Part shown: positions 28,301 through 38,700 of the stretch, piece after piece
How the letters are laid out: each line of letters opens with the position of its first letter
Position numbering within the stretch: the stretch's first letter is position 1
Source of the DNA: Pseudoalteromonas luteoviolacea H33-S
GTDB taxonomy: Bacteria > Pseudomonadota > Gammaproteobacteria > Enterobacterales > Alteromonadaceae
Reading direction: 5' to 3'
NCBI RefSeq assembly: GCF_001625695.1
Contig: NZ_AUXY01000054.1
Location: 21,599 to 85,598 of the forward strand
Length of the DNA stretch: 64,000 nt
The notes under the pieces: model-generated
Seen by the model: only the letters and a program-made list of their open reading frames with translations
What the model was told of the DNA's origin: nothing
Database searches by the model: none
Position numbers and translations under genes: made by a program

Positions 28301-29434
28301 TTTTGCTTGGATCACCTGATTATTCACCTCACTTATCCATTCAGACACGCTGAGTGTATGGGTAAGGGTAGGTTTAATTGGCAAGGTATTAACAAAATAG
28401 CCGATGATGCCTTGCTCAGCTTGGATATTACGATTTTCGCTTGGCATGCCGACAGCGAAGTTATTTTGCGCACTGAATAACGCTAAGGTGTGGTACCAAG
28501 CAGCAAGCCCGAGGGTATTTAAAGAGACTTGATGTTGCTGTGCCGTGCTCTGGATTCGTTCTGAAAAGCCACTTTCAAGAGGCAGCTCAAAGGAAGCACC
28601 TTGGTGTTTAAATACACTCGGTCTTGACTTGCATTGAGCCAACGTCAGTGGGGACAAACCTGCTAGTTGTTGAGCCCAATATTCACGGGCATGACGCTGA
28701 GCAATGAGTTGTTGTTCGGCGTAATGAAAGTGAGCGAAATCATTAAACTGTAGCGCTGGTGGCAGAGTGTGATCTAGATATAACTGTTCAAGGTCATTGA
28801 GAAAAATACTCAGCGACCACCCATCAAATGCGATGTGGTGCCATACTAAATAAACATAGATGTCACTTGCTGTGTGTATGAATGTGATGCGCAGCGGCCT
28901 GTGGTGAGTGAGATCAAACGGGGCGCAGAAGATGTCTTCACACAGCGCGTCTAATTCATCGTCTGTGCATTGAGCGTGTTCAAAACTGACAGGCTCTGTA
29001 CAGCGTGTTTGATGTGGCTCCCCCTGCTCATTAAATGTAAATTTGCAATTGAGTGCACTGTGGCGATGTATGAGCTTTGTGAATGCTTCTTTTAGCTGTG
29101 CGACTTCACACTTAGATGTTAGTTTTAATAAGCAGGGAATATGATAGGCGCTCGAAGAATCTGACGAGGTATGCGTAAAATAGAGCTGCTTTTGTCCCGC
29201 AGTGAGTGGCGCGCTATGACTGTTAGTAGGCAGAATAGACAGCGCTTCAAAACGTTGCTTGTCAGTAATATGATGCTGTTTTAAGTAGCTTACGATGTCT
29301 GCTTTGTGCATACGTAAAGTAGCCACAGTATCGCTGTTTGAAATATCGTTTTGACTGGTAATTTTTAACTTATCGCCGTTGAGCCAAAGACAGATCCCTT
29401 GTTGCTTCAGGCTATAAATAATATCTATGATCAT
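25328..29434 (-). CDS. NRPS-3: docking-C-A(Val)-T-TE, terminal module
   Basis: A 1368-residue non-ribosomal peptide synthetase. Order: TubC-type N-terminal docking domain (about 1-55); condensation domain (72-490, HHIAFDGWS at 199-207); adenylation domain (520-1015, core YTSGTTGKPKG at 668-678); carrier domain (1025-1095, Ser1058 in GADS); thioesterase (1130-1345). The adenylation pocket read against GrsA is DAFWLGGTFK, one residue from the known valine code DAFWIGGTFK, so valine is predicted. The thioesterase nucleophile motif is GFCEG (Cys1200) in place of GxSxG, with candidate Asp1227 and His1335. No epimerase domain is present. A GGAG site lies 9 bases before the ATG. It is third in the operon. 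Confidence 0.93.
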   Translation of the reverse strand: MIIDIIYSLKQQGICLWLNGDKLKITSQNDISNSDTVATLRMHKADIVSYLKQHHITDKQRFEALSILPTNSHSAPLTAGQKQLYFTHTSSDSSSAYHIPCLLKLTSKCEVAQLKEAFTKLIHRHSALNCKFTFNEQGEPHQTRCTEPVSFEHAQCTDDELDALCEDIFCAPFDLTHHRPLRITFIHTASDIYVYLVWHHIAFDGWSLSIFLNDLEQLYLDHTLPPALQFNDFAHFHYAEQQLIAQRHAREYWAQQLAGLSPLTLAQCKSRPSVFKHQGASFELPLESGFSERIQSTAQQHQVSLNTLGLAAWYHTLALFSAQNNFAVGMPSENRNIQAEQGIIGYFVNTLPIKPTLTHTLSVSEWISEVNNQVIQAKAHQTLPFDEIKSLLDIQLDTSMHPVFQSIFTLTQFSPEPTYQHWSIDEPSQSTQQQAKFDLSAFLDLGTSSSIKLNYATALYSDHYIKRIASLFKRILQCYITDNQNSKLSALALLTEQDISHLHTLSSSACVSEPSTNMLTRFNEIVTAYPQKIALRNASSALSYKQLNDKANQLANIIRQQTQHPEVIAICMESDMAMVVAMLATLKLGAAYTPLALKDPNDRKSYQLSDSQADFLLYDESSEQSLSSLLDTHAISAFKINARLSFSDISTELDSPRLDSTAIANIIYTSGTTGKPKGVTVTHAGCVSLTHSSEHLTYSAEDRFIQLANPAFDAATFEIWGALLNGAELHIGYQHILNSAAQFKDTINTLKISTLWLTRTLFDTLFSQDESIFRHLTYLLVGGEALTQSLVHKLLSSNFKPQYFLNGYGPTECTTFTTLHRVNTNDSPIPIGTPLPGRSVAVVGADKQLLPLGCPGELLVYGEGVAQGYLGKPELTQAQFVRQALFDNEQDCYCTGDIVYWNDNHTLCYLGRSDEQVKIRGFRVELQEIERHINALKDVDNCAVTTQKTNGSTLLHAYIVSASQNLKKSQANEGILCALRHKVAHYMLPHTITFLETLPVTLNGKLDKRKLPQPTYAHKEVELPATETERKIHTLWQQILSCQEISVTEAITNYGADSLSLLSFCGQARKLGWQLTPQILLENISIRALAKVVRNLSIQQFAHLNDEQALAHALIHPHFNPSLILNSDNAHILHMLPAAAGADSFTHLGNELSNICSLHVVENVKLFTGKHIAMQPLVIYYAERILTQQPSGPFYLGGFCEGAMMSLEVANYLRDMGHQVAHCFLIDPVLPMLTTKQQMQAEQLIALSDDIKSSTIANAFLTLTRHFSTAPPYEHDTTFFSANDVSEQAVPLTVLDIIHQVTDIPTLYHEAFQPPCNGLDHILRSVEIISLESLHDEIMTNALDLALIATTIDEKLKERAHIQKVSNL

Positions 29435-29437
29435 CTG

Positions 29438-32400
29438 TTAAATCTCCATTTCAAATTCATCATCAGAGATCTGACTCTGTTGCTGTCGTTCTGCTATTGC
29501 CTGTGCAAATGCTTTGAAGGTCGGGTGGGTCAGTAATAAAGACAGGGGTATATCCATATTCAGTTGCGTACTGTATTGACTCACGAGCTTTGCCGCGACG
29601 ATGGACGACCCGCCTAGCGCAAAAAAGTGCTGATTGAGGTCAGTATTAGCGACGCCTAAATATTCTGACCAAAGTGGCGCCAGCGCTTTTTCAGTTTCAG
29701 TCTCAGGCGCTTGTATATCGGTATTGTGCTCAATGATAACGGTTGGCAGTTTACTGGTATCTAGCTTGCCATTAAGTGTTAAAGGTAGCGTCGCCATCGC
29801 AGTGACATGAGTTAGCTGCATGTAATGAGGCACTTGCGCATTAAACCAATGTTGGATGGATGAGGTGTCTGCGTGATCCGTAACAATATAGGCCACGAGT
29901 GAATTGGCGCCCGCATGCGTTTTAATCAAGTGTGCTGCGGCTTGCTTCACATCGGGATGTTTAAGTAACTTGCACTCAATTTCAGCAGGCTCTATGCGGT
30001 GACCGTCAATATCCCATTGCTGGTCGGCACGTGCGATAAACTCTAAGCCATTGTGTTTATCAAGCCTCACTAAATCGCCGGTACGATAAAGGTATGAGGT
30101 GATTTGTTGATGACCGTGAGCAAAGGCATGTTGGTCAAAATGCTTTGCTGTTTGTTGTGGGTTTTGCCAGTAGCCGAGTCCAATAGGTTGACCACCGACA
30201 TATAGCTCTCCAATCGCACCTTTGGGCAATATATTTTTTTCTGCGTCAAGGATAAAGGTTTGGGTATTACTAATCGCATGTCCTATTTTTATGGGCTGGT
30301 TGCATATGACTTGGGCTTGTGTGACACATACACTGGTTTCGCTCAGTCCGTACTCATTCAAAAATGTCTCTGCGAGTTTTATATCAACAGGGTTCAACTT
30401 TGAGCCGCCGGTAAATAAGAGTTGCAATTGTATCTGCGCAATTTTATCTGCAAATTGATTGATTAAAACCGTAGGTAAAAATGCGACTTTAACTTGTCTT
30501 TCAACTAAAAATTGGCAAAGAGCCGTGGGGTCTTTGCGCATTGTTTCAGGCACTACCTCTAATTGCGCACCAGCTGCTAAAGCGGGGAAAATTTCGCAAA
30601 TACTGGCATCAAAAACGTATTCAGCAAATTGACTGGCAATCACTTGTTCTGCGTTTTCAAGTTGGTGGCTATGTCGCATATGCTGACATAAATTGGCCAA
30701 CCCACCATGATGCAACATCGCACCTTTTGGCTTACCTGTGGTGCCGGATGTGAATATAAGATAAGCGAGTTTGTCTTGTGGGTATGTTAGCGGTTCAAAA
30801 TCATCGAGTGTGTGCTTTAGTAGAAGTTTATCAAGGTCGATGACCAATGATTGCCCTTTATACCAATCAGGTGCGGCATGTTCACACACAATAAGGTCTG
30901 TTTGTGCCAAGGTGAGGATTTCAAGATTGCGTGTCACAGGGTGGTTAGTAGATAGACTGACAAAAGGGATACCTGCTTTGAGGGCAGATAACATAATCAC
31001 AGGAGCAACGGCACCTTTTTCAAAATAAAGTGCAATGTTAGACACGATTGATGGTGTGCAGGTGCTGAGTTGGTGAGCGATATGATCAGAAACTTTGTCT
31101 AACTGAGCATAGGTTATCTCTGTGTCCTGATACCTTAACGCTACTTTATCTGAATGGCTCTGAACTGCTGCACTAAATTGCGCCAAAAAGCTCGGTGGCG
31201 TAATGTCTGTATTGGGCATTAAAGACTTAAATTCGCGCTGTGAGATCATCGGTACATCACAGATCGGTTGCTCGGAATAGTCACACAGATTGTTAATGTA
31301 TACAGTAAAAAAGTCTAAAAATTGTTGGCACCTATCTGATTCATAATACGACGCCATAAAGATAAATTGAGCCAGTAGTGTTGTGCCATCGTCTCTACAA
31401 ATGAGGTTCCAATCGAATTTTGCTGGGGTGTACTCACCGCCGACCTGTGTACTTCGTTTTGCAACCTCAAAGTGCGGGCTTTGCTGCTCTGATATATTGA
31501 ATTGATCTAGGCTAAAAAAAGTCTGAAACAATGGTGTCACGCCAGCGGCGCGCGTTGGCTCAACAGCATTGCTGAGCTTATCTAACGAGACCGACTCATG
31601 TGCTTTGGCTTCAATTAGATAACTTTGATTATTTTTGATATGAGTGCAAAAACTTTGACTGTCTTGCTTTTGCAAAATATGCGGCAGAGTATTTACAAAA
31701 TAGCCGACGGCTTGCCTGCATTCACTCGGTCTGTTGTCACTGGGCGATCCTACGACAACATGTTCTCTCTGGCTCCAGAGGCAAAGAGAAAGCTGGTAGG
31801 CGGTTAATAAAACCGTGTAAAGAGAGGTGTTTTGCGCTTTAGCAAAAGCTCTTAGCTTGTGTGTGAGATCATCGGCAAAGGTAAAGTCGATAGACTCCCC
31901 GATGTGATCGTTAACTGCTTGACGGGGCGTGTCAGTTTCCCATGGCGCAAGTGATAGTCCTGCAAATCGTGTTTGCCAAAAATCGAGATCTTGCTCTGAG
32001 CGTTGGCTTTGCCACGCTGCATACTCTTTAAATTGGACTGGCGCTGGGGTATGCGATTGACCATTTAATATTGCATCCAGTGATTGTAACAAGACGCGTG
32101 TGGACCAACCATCAAATGCAATATGGTGGAAAACCATGTAAATAGCATAGTTTGAGGTTGTCGGTGAATTGATTAAAGCTATTCGCAAAGGTGCTTGATG
32201 AGTTAATTCAAAACGGCGTTGAGTGAATTGGCTGAGCTCATCTAACGATAGGTTCTCTAGGTGAATATCCTCTAGGGTGCGGTGATAGCACCATTGGCCT
32301 GTTGTATCTTGTTTATAGGTAGTGCGCAAAATAGGGTAGTGCGCGATAAAGTCTTGAATGGCATTGAGCAATGCTTGTTGCTTGTGCACCGTATCACATT

Positions 32401-35400
32401 CTAAGAAAAGAGGGATATGGTACGCAGCAGCATTTGGGCTTAGCTGTTCATTGACGAGCAAAGCTGTTTGTTGATGGGTTAAACCTTGCTCAACAAGCGG
32501 CGCGTTCACAACTGATATGGTGTCTTTAGCTAAGTCTTGATGACTTATTTTGGCGATAGTACGCGCTGCAAGAAATTGTTTTAATTCGATGACTATGCCG
32601 TGTTGGTGTTGCATTTTTGCCACTAAGCTCATCGCACTTACCGAGTTACCACCAAGCATGAAATAATCATCATCAATGCCTACTTGGGGTAAATTCAGTT
32701 CGGTTTGCCAGAGTTTACATAAGGCTTGCTCTAAGTGATTTCTCGGTGGACGATACTGTTCAGAAGAGCTTATTTCAATCGGCTCAAGAGCCGCGAGATT
32801 GACTTTGCCATTGGCGGTTAGCGGCAAGGCGGGCAGCCAAGAGATGGCGCTGGGGTGCATATATTCCGGTAAATATGTTTTGAGCGTTGAATTAATTGCT
32901 CTTACAGAAACCGTTTCTCCACAGAGGTAAGCGACCAGTGCATCGCCTTGAGCGGAATTTTGTACCTTGACGCATGCTTGATTAATTCCTGGGTGCATGA
33001 GTAATGCATTCTCAATTTCAGTCAACTCAATGCGCAAGCCTCGTAGCTTGACCTGTCTGTCATTGCGACCAAGGTATTGATAGTCTCCGTTTGCTAAACG
33101 CCTCGCAATGTCGCCAGTGCGATAATAGTGTGTGCCATTGAGCTCAATAAAGCGTGACCGATTTTGTGATTCCAGATTCAAGTAACCCCGTGATATACCG
33201 TGACCACTAATGAGTATTTCACCCGGGCAGTAATCGGGTAAGGCATTGAGCTGCTCATCGACGATGATAAATGCGCAGTGCTCTAGTGGTTTACCAATAT
33301 TTGCAGGTGTTTGAACATTTGTTTTGGTTGCATATATTGAAGACGTCACCGTGGCTTCTGTAGGTCCGTATTCAATGAACAGTAGGGGTTTCCAAGTCTC
33401 TAGTAGTTGTCGATTACAGGCTTCTCCACCCGTAATAACACGTTTTAGCTGTGATTTTTGCGGTCGCGTTAGTGCGTTTAAAATTGCCGGTGAGGCGACC
33501 AAATGTGTTACGTCATCGCTCAGCAGCGCATTAATTTTTTCTGGCGAATTAACTTCTTGCTCTGTGGGCACAATAAAGGTGGCGCCATTTAACAAGGCTA
33601 AAAATAACGGTTCGACAAAGGCATCAAAATAATAAGGTGGCAGCGCACACACGTGCTCAGTGTTGTCAAATTGGTAATAGCTGGTTGTGCTTTCAATTAA
33701 TGCAAGGACTTGTCTGTCTTCAACCAAAACGCCTTTGGGCGAGCCTGTACTGCCCGATGTATAAATGGCGTAGGCAAGTTGATCATGCTGACGCGTACCA
33801 AGCTCAATGTCAGGTGTGCGTGTTTCGCTCAATTCATCTATCGTGATGGCGGTATGGCTGAAGTTGAGCTCAGATAGACTTGTTTTAACTGAGATGCTGT
33901 GGAGTAATATTTTGGCGCCACAGTCATTGAGTATAAATTCATTGCGGTGACTGCCTTGGGTTGGATTAAGTGGCACATAATGCCCGCCAGCAGCCAATAC
34001 CGCGAGCAGAGCAATGATCATCTCCGGACTGCGTTCATACATTAACGCGACAGTGGAGGATGCTTGCTGCTCCATGTGATGTTTCAAGTGCTTTGCAAGG
34101 TGTTCGACTTGACCTAGCAGCGATGAATAACTGATAGATTGCTGTTGGTAACGCAATGCGACGTCACTGCTATGGGTCAATGCGACATGTTTGAAATTTT
34201 GATATAACGAGCGATGCTGCGCTACCTCTTGGTGCATACACTCAAAAGAAGGCAATGCGTTTACATGACCTAAGTTTAAACTTCGCTCAGGGTTTTCAAT
34301 TGCTTTGGCCAATGTGATTTGATATGTGTTGGCAAAGTGAACGATAAAGTCTAAATCAAACTTACTGGGATCATAGTTGAGTTGACCTTGTAATTCCTCT
34401 TGGCTATCGTCAAATGCCAGACGTAAATCACATTTGACGGGATTATAAAGCTCGTCATTATTGAATTCGTCGGCGCGTTTAAATGGCAAATTAAACTCGT
34501 CAACTAAATCACTGCCAAAACGCTGTAAGCTGAACATTAAGCTAGGCAATGCGCTGTTTGTAGCTCCATCAAGGTATTGTAATTGTTCATCAAATGGCAG
34601 GTGTTGATGCTGTTTAGCGGACTTGAGTGTATTTGCTGTTTGCTGGATTAACTCACTAAAATTAGCATGATTTGATGTATTTACTCTGAGTAACAATGTG
34701 TTGACCAAGCAGCCAATAATATCTTGTGTTTGAGGGTGATCTCGATTGTCTGTCGGTGCGCCAATGACAATATCGGATTCGCCGCTATATTGGGCGATTT
34801 GATATACAAATTGACTCAGCAAAATCACATAGGGGGTTGTATTAAATTGCTTGGCAAGTTGCTTGACGGCATTTGATTGAGTCCGACAAAGAGAGAAGTA
34901 GTGATTTTGTGCCTGACTACTGCCTACCTGTTGGTATTGCGTCGCTTGGATCTGTGTCGGATGAGCGCCTGAAAGCTGCTGCTGCCAGTACTGGTGAGCA
35001 GTTGCAAAATTTTGCTTTGATTGCCATCGTACATAATCAAAATAACTGGTTGTGGCTGGAGTTTGTATCGTGCACTGCCCAGCGAGTTCGTCAAAAAATA
35101 CACGCATTGACCAAGCGTCGAAAACAATGTGATGCCATAAAAATAAGCAGTAAGTATCATTATTTAACTGATAAAAACACACTTTGAAAGGCGCTTCATG
35201 AGATAGTGTGAATGGCGTATGGATCGCTTCGTAAACCTGAGATTTGAGCTCTGCGGTTGAAGTAACGCGCCGTGAAGAGTAGCTAAGTGGGTTCAGCTGA
35301 GTTTGACAACTCAGGCCACGTGCATCCTCAATGATATAACTATTCAATAGTGGGTGTTTAGCGACAACTTGATCAACATTATTTGTGATGTCTTCTTTAT

Positions 35401-35719
35401 TCACCCCCTCATTTAGCTTAACGAGGAGCGGTATATGGTATGCACATCGCTGTGAGTCTAGGTTATCTACAAACAGTAATCTTGCCTGTGTGTTTGATAG
35501 TTGCATAGGCTTGATGGCTGGCCATTTCAAGAATGCAGCCTCAGAGCGAATGTTATGGGCGCTGAGCAGCGCCAATATATCCGCTTTATGAGTTTTGAGT
35601 GTCGTGAGCAAGGTTGGCGCTACGTTATCCTCATATCCCAGTGCCAACGTATCTTGCTCGGACACCCACACGCGCAATTTTTGCGCGTGAAGATGGTTGA
35701 TTAATTGATGCATATCCAT
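29438..35719 (-). CDS. NRPS-2: docking-C-A-T-C-A-T, modules 3 and 4
   Basis: A 2093-residue synthetase. Order: TubC-type docking domain (1-57); C1 (70-480); A1 (505-980); T1 (Ser1026); C2 (1082-1490); A2 (1512-1995); T2 (Ser2039). C1 has HHIVFDAWS (196-204), where the usual HHxxxDG glycine is alanine; C2 has a normal HHIAFDGWS. The A1 pocket reads about DAEVIGEVTK; the acidic positions suggest a basic substrate, with low certainty. The A2 pocket reads about DACFFGEVCK, with no match known to me. A2 also departs at core A5 (YGLSE) and A8 (DIDGHRIE for KIRGxRIE), so its activity needs proof. The protein ends in an acidic tail DDEFEMEI, a likely docking motif for NRPS-3. Confidence 0.92.
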   Translation of the reverse strand: MDMHQLINHLHAQKLRVWVSEQDTLALGYEDNVAPTLLTTLKTHKADILALLSAHNIRSEAAFLKWPAIKPMQLSNTQARLLFVDNLDSQRCAYHIPLLVKLNEGVNKEDITNNVDQVVAKHPLLNSYIIEDARGLSCQTQLNPLSYSSRRVTSTAELKSQVYEAIHTPFTLSHEAPFKVCFYQLNNDTYCLFLWHHIVFDAWSMRVFFDELAGQCTIQTPATTSYFDYVRWQSKQNFATAHQYWQQQLSGAHPTQIQATQYQQVGSSQAQNHYFSLCRTQSNAVKQLAKQFNTTPYVILLSQFVYQIAQYSGESDIVIGAPTDNRDHPQTQDIIGCLVNTLLLRVNTSNHANFSELIQQTANTLKSAKQHQHLPFDEQLQYLDGATNSALPSLMFSLQRFGSDLVDEFNLPFKRADEFNNDELYNPVKCDLRLAFDDSQEELQGQLNYDPSKFDLDFIVHFANTYQITLAKAIENPERSLNLGHVNALPSFECMHQEVAQHRSLYQNFKHVALTHSSDVALRYQQQSISYSSLLGQVEHLAKHLKHHMEQQASSTVALMYERSPEMIIALLAVLAAGGHYVPLNPTQGSHRNEFILNDCGAKILLHSISVKTSLSELNFSHTAITIDELSETRTPDIELGTRQHDQLAYAIYTSGSTGSPKGVLVEDRQVLALIESTTSYYQFDNTEHVCALPPYYFDAFVEPLFLALLNGATFIVPTEQEVNSPEKINALLSDDVTHLVASPAILNALTRPQKSQLKRVITGGEACNRQLLETWKPLLFIEYGPTEATVTSSIYATKTNVQTPANIGKPLEHCAFIIVDEQLNALPDYCPGEILISGHGISRGYLNLESQNRSRFIELNGTHYYRTGDIARRLANGDYQYLGRNDRQVKLRGLRIELTEIENALLMHPGINQACVKVQNSAQGDALVAYLCGETVSVRAINSTLKTYLPEYMHPSAISWLPALPLTANGKVNLAALEPIEISSSEQYRPPRNHLEQALCKLWQTELNLPQVGIDDDYFMLGGNSVSAMSLVAKMQHQHGIVIELKQFLAARTIAKISHQDLAKDTISVVNAPLVEQGLTHQQTALLVNEQLSPNAAAYHIPLFLECDTVHKQQALLNAIQDFIAHYPILRTTYKQDTTGQWCYHRTLEDIHLENLSLDELSQFTQRRFELTHQAPLRIALINSPTTSNYAIYMVFHHIAFDGWSTRVLLQSLDAILNGQSHTPAPVQFKEYAAWQSQRSEQDLDFWQTRFAGLSLAPWETDTPRQAVNDHIGESIDFTFADDLTHKLRAFAKAQNTSLYTVLLTAYQLSLCLWSQREHVVVGSPSDNRPSECRQAVGYFVNTLPHILQKQDSQSFCTHIKNNQSYLIEAKAHESVSLDKLSNAVEPTRAAGVTPLFQTFFSLDQFNISEQQSPHFEVAKRSTQVGGEYTPAKFDWNLICRDDGTTLLAQFIFMASYYESDRCQQFLDFFTVYINNLCDYSEQPICDVPMISQREFKSLMPNTDITPPSFLAQFSAAVQSHSDKVALRYQDTEITYAQLDKVSDHIAHQLSTCTPSIVSNIALYFEKGAVAPVIMLSALKAGIPFVSLSTNHPVTRNLEILTLAQTDLIVCEHAAPDWYKGQSLVIDLDKLLLKHTLDDFEPLTYPQDKLAYLIFTSGTTGKPKGAMLHHGGLANLCQHMRHSHQLENAEQVIASQFAEYVFDASICEIFPALAAGAQLEVVPETMRKDPTALCQFLVERQVKVAFLPTVLINQFADKIAQIQLQLLFTGGSKLNPVDIKLAETFLNEYGLSETSVCVTQAQVICNQPIKIGHAISNTQTFILDAEKNILPKGAIGELYVGGQPIGLGYWQNPQQTAKHFDQHAFAHGHQQITSYLYRTGDLVRLDKHNGLEFIARADQQWDIDGHRIEPAEIECKLLKHPDVKQAAAHLIKTHAGANSLVAYIVTDHADTSSIQHWFNAQVPHYMQLTHVTAMATLPLTLNGKLDTSKLPTVIIEHNTDIQAPETETEKALAPLWSEYLGVANTDLNQHFFALGGSSIVAAKLVSQYSTQLNMDIPLSLLLTHPTFKAFAQAIAERQQQSQISDDEFEMEI

Positions 35720-35721
35720 TG

Positions 35722-38700
35722 CTACAGCTCCATTACTTGAGCAGAAGCTGAGCTCGGTTCGTCACTGTTTGAATCACAAATATCAATGAGATCCAATGTG
35801 TCTAAGTGCTGTGCCAAAGCCGCTACTGAAGGACTCGCGATAATCGCCGATAATGGAATAGCCAGTTGATGCCACTTTTGCGCGTTGCGAACAAGTTGCA
35901 CGGCTAGGATAGAGTTCCCTCCTAATCGATAGAAATTATCGTGGATACCCACTTTTTCTAACCCTAATGTCTGTTGCCAAATCTCGCAAAGCAGAGCTTC
36001 CCGCTCATTTGTTGGCGCGACAAATTGTTTAGTCTGGTTGAGTGTGGGTAATGGCAGTGCCTTACTATCCAATTTACCATTCACAGTTAAAGGCATAGAG
36101 GTTTGCTGACAGATCGCATCAGGGACCATATAAGCTGGCAAATGTGTTTTAAGCTGGTTTAAAAAATCATTTTCATCGAAAAGGGCCTCAGGATGCATCA
36201 CAACATACCCACTGAGTGCTGTTTGTTGCTGGCGCGTATAAGTGATCACCGCAGCTTCCTTCACACCTTCAATATTAAGCAAATGTGATTCGATCTCACC
36301 GAGCTCAATACGGTGGCCTCGTATTTTGATTTGATTGTCGAGTCGGCCTAAATATTCTAAGTGGCCATTTGGTAATAATCTGGCTTTATCACCCGTTTTG
36401 TAGGCTCTTACCATTTGGCCATTTAAAGAGAGCTCAAGGAATCGATCATGAGTCAACTCTCTTTGGTTGAGGTAACCTTTTGCAAGACCTGCACCGCTCA
36501 CAAATAGCTCGCCTTGCGCACCCACTGGCACAGGTTGCAGCTGGCTATCCAAAATAAATACTTGCATATCATTTAATGGCTTACCAATATCAGCGATATG
36601 CGAATTCATCTTTGGCTCTAGCGGTAGAGAGGTTACGTGCACAGTGGTTTCTGTGATCCCGTACATATTGACTAATTGAATGTGCTCACCAAAGTGCTTC
36701 CACCATGGGGCCAAGCGTGAATAATTTAGTTGCTCTCCCCCGAATATGACCGTTCTTAAACGACTAAGTGTGGCATTTGATTCAATTGCGATGTCGCTAA
36801 AATTGTAAAACGCGCTCGGTGTTTGGTTAAGTACAGTAATACCAAACTGCTCACATTGTTTGACAAACCCAAAACTGTCGCGTGCCTGCGCATAGCTAGG
36901 GATAAATAACTGCCCGCCATGGCAAAGCGCTCCCCAAATTTCCCAGACACTGAAATCAAAAATAGTATCGTGATAAAGCACCCATGTATCTTGGTTACTG
37001 AATTGATATTGCTGCTGTGTTGCAGAAAGTAACCGTGTGACATTTTCATGAGTTTGTATAACCCCTTTGGGTTGACCTGTCGTCCCTGAGGTATAGATGA
37101 TATATGCGTTGTCTTTTGGAGTCGGTTGAATGCTTGGTGCGCAGCATTGGGGGAACTCACCTTCTATATTAAATAGCGGCCAATCGAGTTGTTGTGTATC
37201 TGTCAGTGTGGCAATGCTTTCAGTATTACTCAGTACTATTTGTAATTTAGCATCAGATATAACAAATTCGTTTCTTGCTGCTGGTGCTCTGGTAGAGATC
37301 GGAACATAGGCTGCACCTGCTTTCAGTACGGCGAGCATCGCGATAACGGTATCTATAGAAGGAGTAAAATAGAGTCCAATATAGCTTTGTTGGCCAAATT
37401 GCTGCAATAAGTTGCCAGCTAGCTTATCTGCACGGTCATTTAACTCTTGATAGCTCATTTTTCTATCAGTGGTCAACAGTGCTGTTTGGTCTGGTTGTGC
37501 TGTAACTTGTGCTGTGAGCAGCGATAGCAGATCAGTTTTATGGTATTGCTCTGGTTGTTTGTTGGTCTGAGGCGGGCTTGTCAGCGTTAGCTGCTCAATG
37601 GGTAATTCGCCATCCGTCTTAATAAGTTGAGCAAGGATATGGTTAAAGTTTTCACTTAACGCATCAACAAACCAAGGGTCGTAACGGTTTAAGTCAAACT
37701 CCCATAGCATGGTAATTGAATCATCTTGGTCTTGTCCCATTCGAGTAATTACAACGATATTGAGCTCGAATTTTGATGACTGACTGCTGATGGCTTCGTA
37801 ATATTGTATGTTATCCAAGCCGGGTAACGTCAGATCTGGTAGCGGTGAGTCATGGAAGCTGAAACAGATTTGGAATAGCGGATTGACCCCCTTAATACGC
37901 TCAGGATTGACATCGGCAACGACTTCTGTGAAAGGCAGAGTTTGATTTGCCAGCATATCATTACTTACCTCGAAGCAATGTTGTACGAGTGAGTTGACAC
38001 TCATTTCTGCGCTTTGTTTTACGCGTGCAACCACGGTGCTCACTAGCATCCCTATGGTGTTTTCGACATTGGTGTAGCTGCGGTTCGCTACCCCTGAGCC
38101 GACACAAATATCTTGATCACCACTGAAGCGAGATAAGACGATATTCAGTGCAGCCAATGCGACAGAAAAAGGCGTGACTTGATTTTGTTGGCTGTAAGAT
38201 TTCACGTCATTCCAAAGTGCTCGGGATAGCTTGACGCGATGTGCTCTGCCTCGTTCAGTGGGGGCATCTCCTAGACGAGATACAGGTAGATTAATACGTC
38301 CCGGTGCATCTTTTAACTGCTCTTTCCAAAACTGTCGTTGATGAGATGCTTGTTCTGAACTCAGCCAGTCATGTTGATAGGCTGCGTAATCGGCATATTG
38401 TGTAATTTCAGGCAAAGTGGCTTTGTCTGCACCATCTAAGCGTTGTTTGTAGCAACTGAATAGGTGGTTAATGAAGATATTAGATGACCATCCGTCATGC
38501 ACTAGATGATGCTCGATATGGATTAAGACATATTTATCTTGATGCGTTTTAACAATGGCAAAACGTGCCAGTGGGAGCTGGTCTATCGCAAAAATATCAT
38601 TCATATCTCCATTTACAAGCTTGTCGACATGTTCAAGTGCCACGGACTCTGAGTATTCACTAAAGTCGAAGTAGGGAACATCTTGTTTGTAATTTGGATC

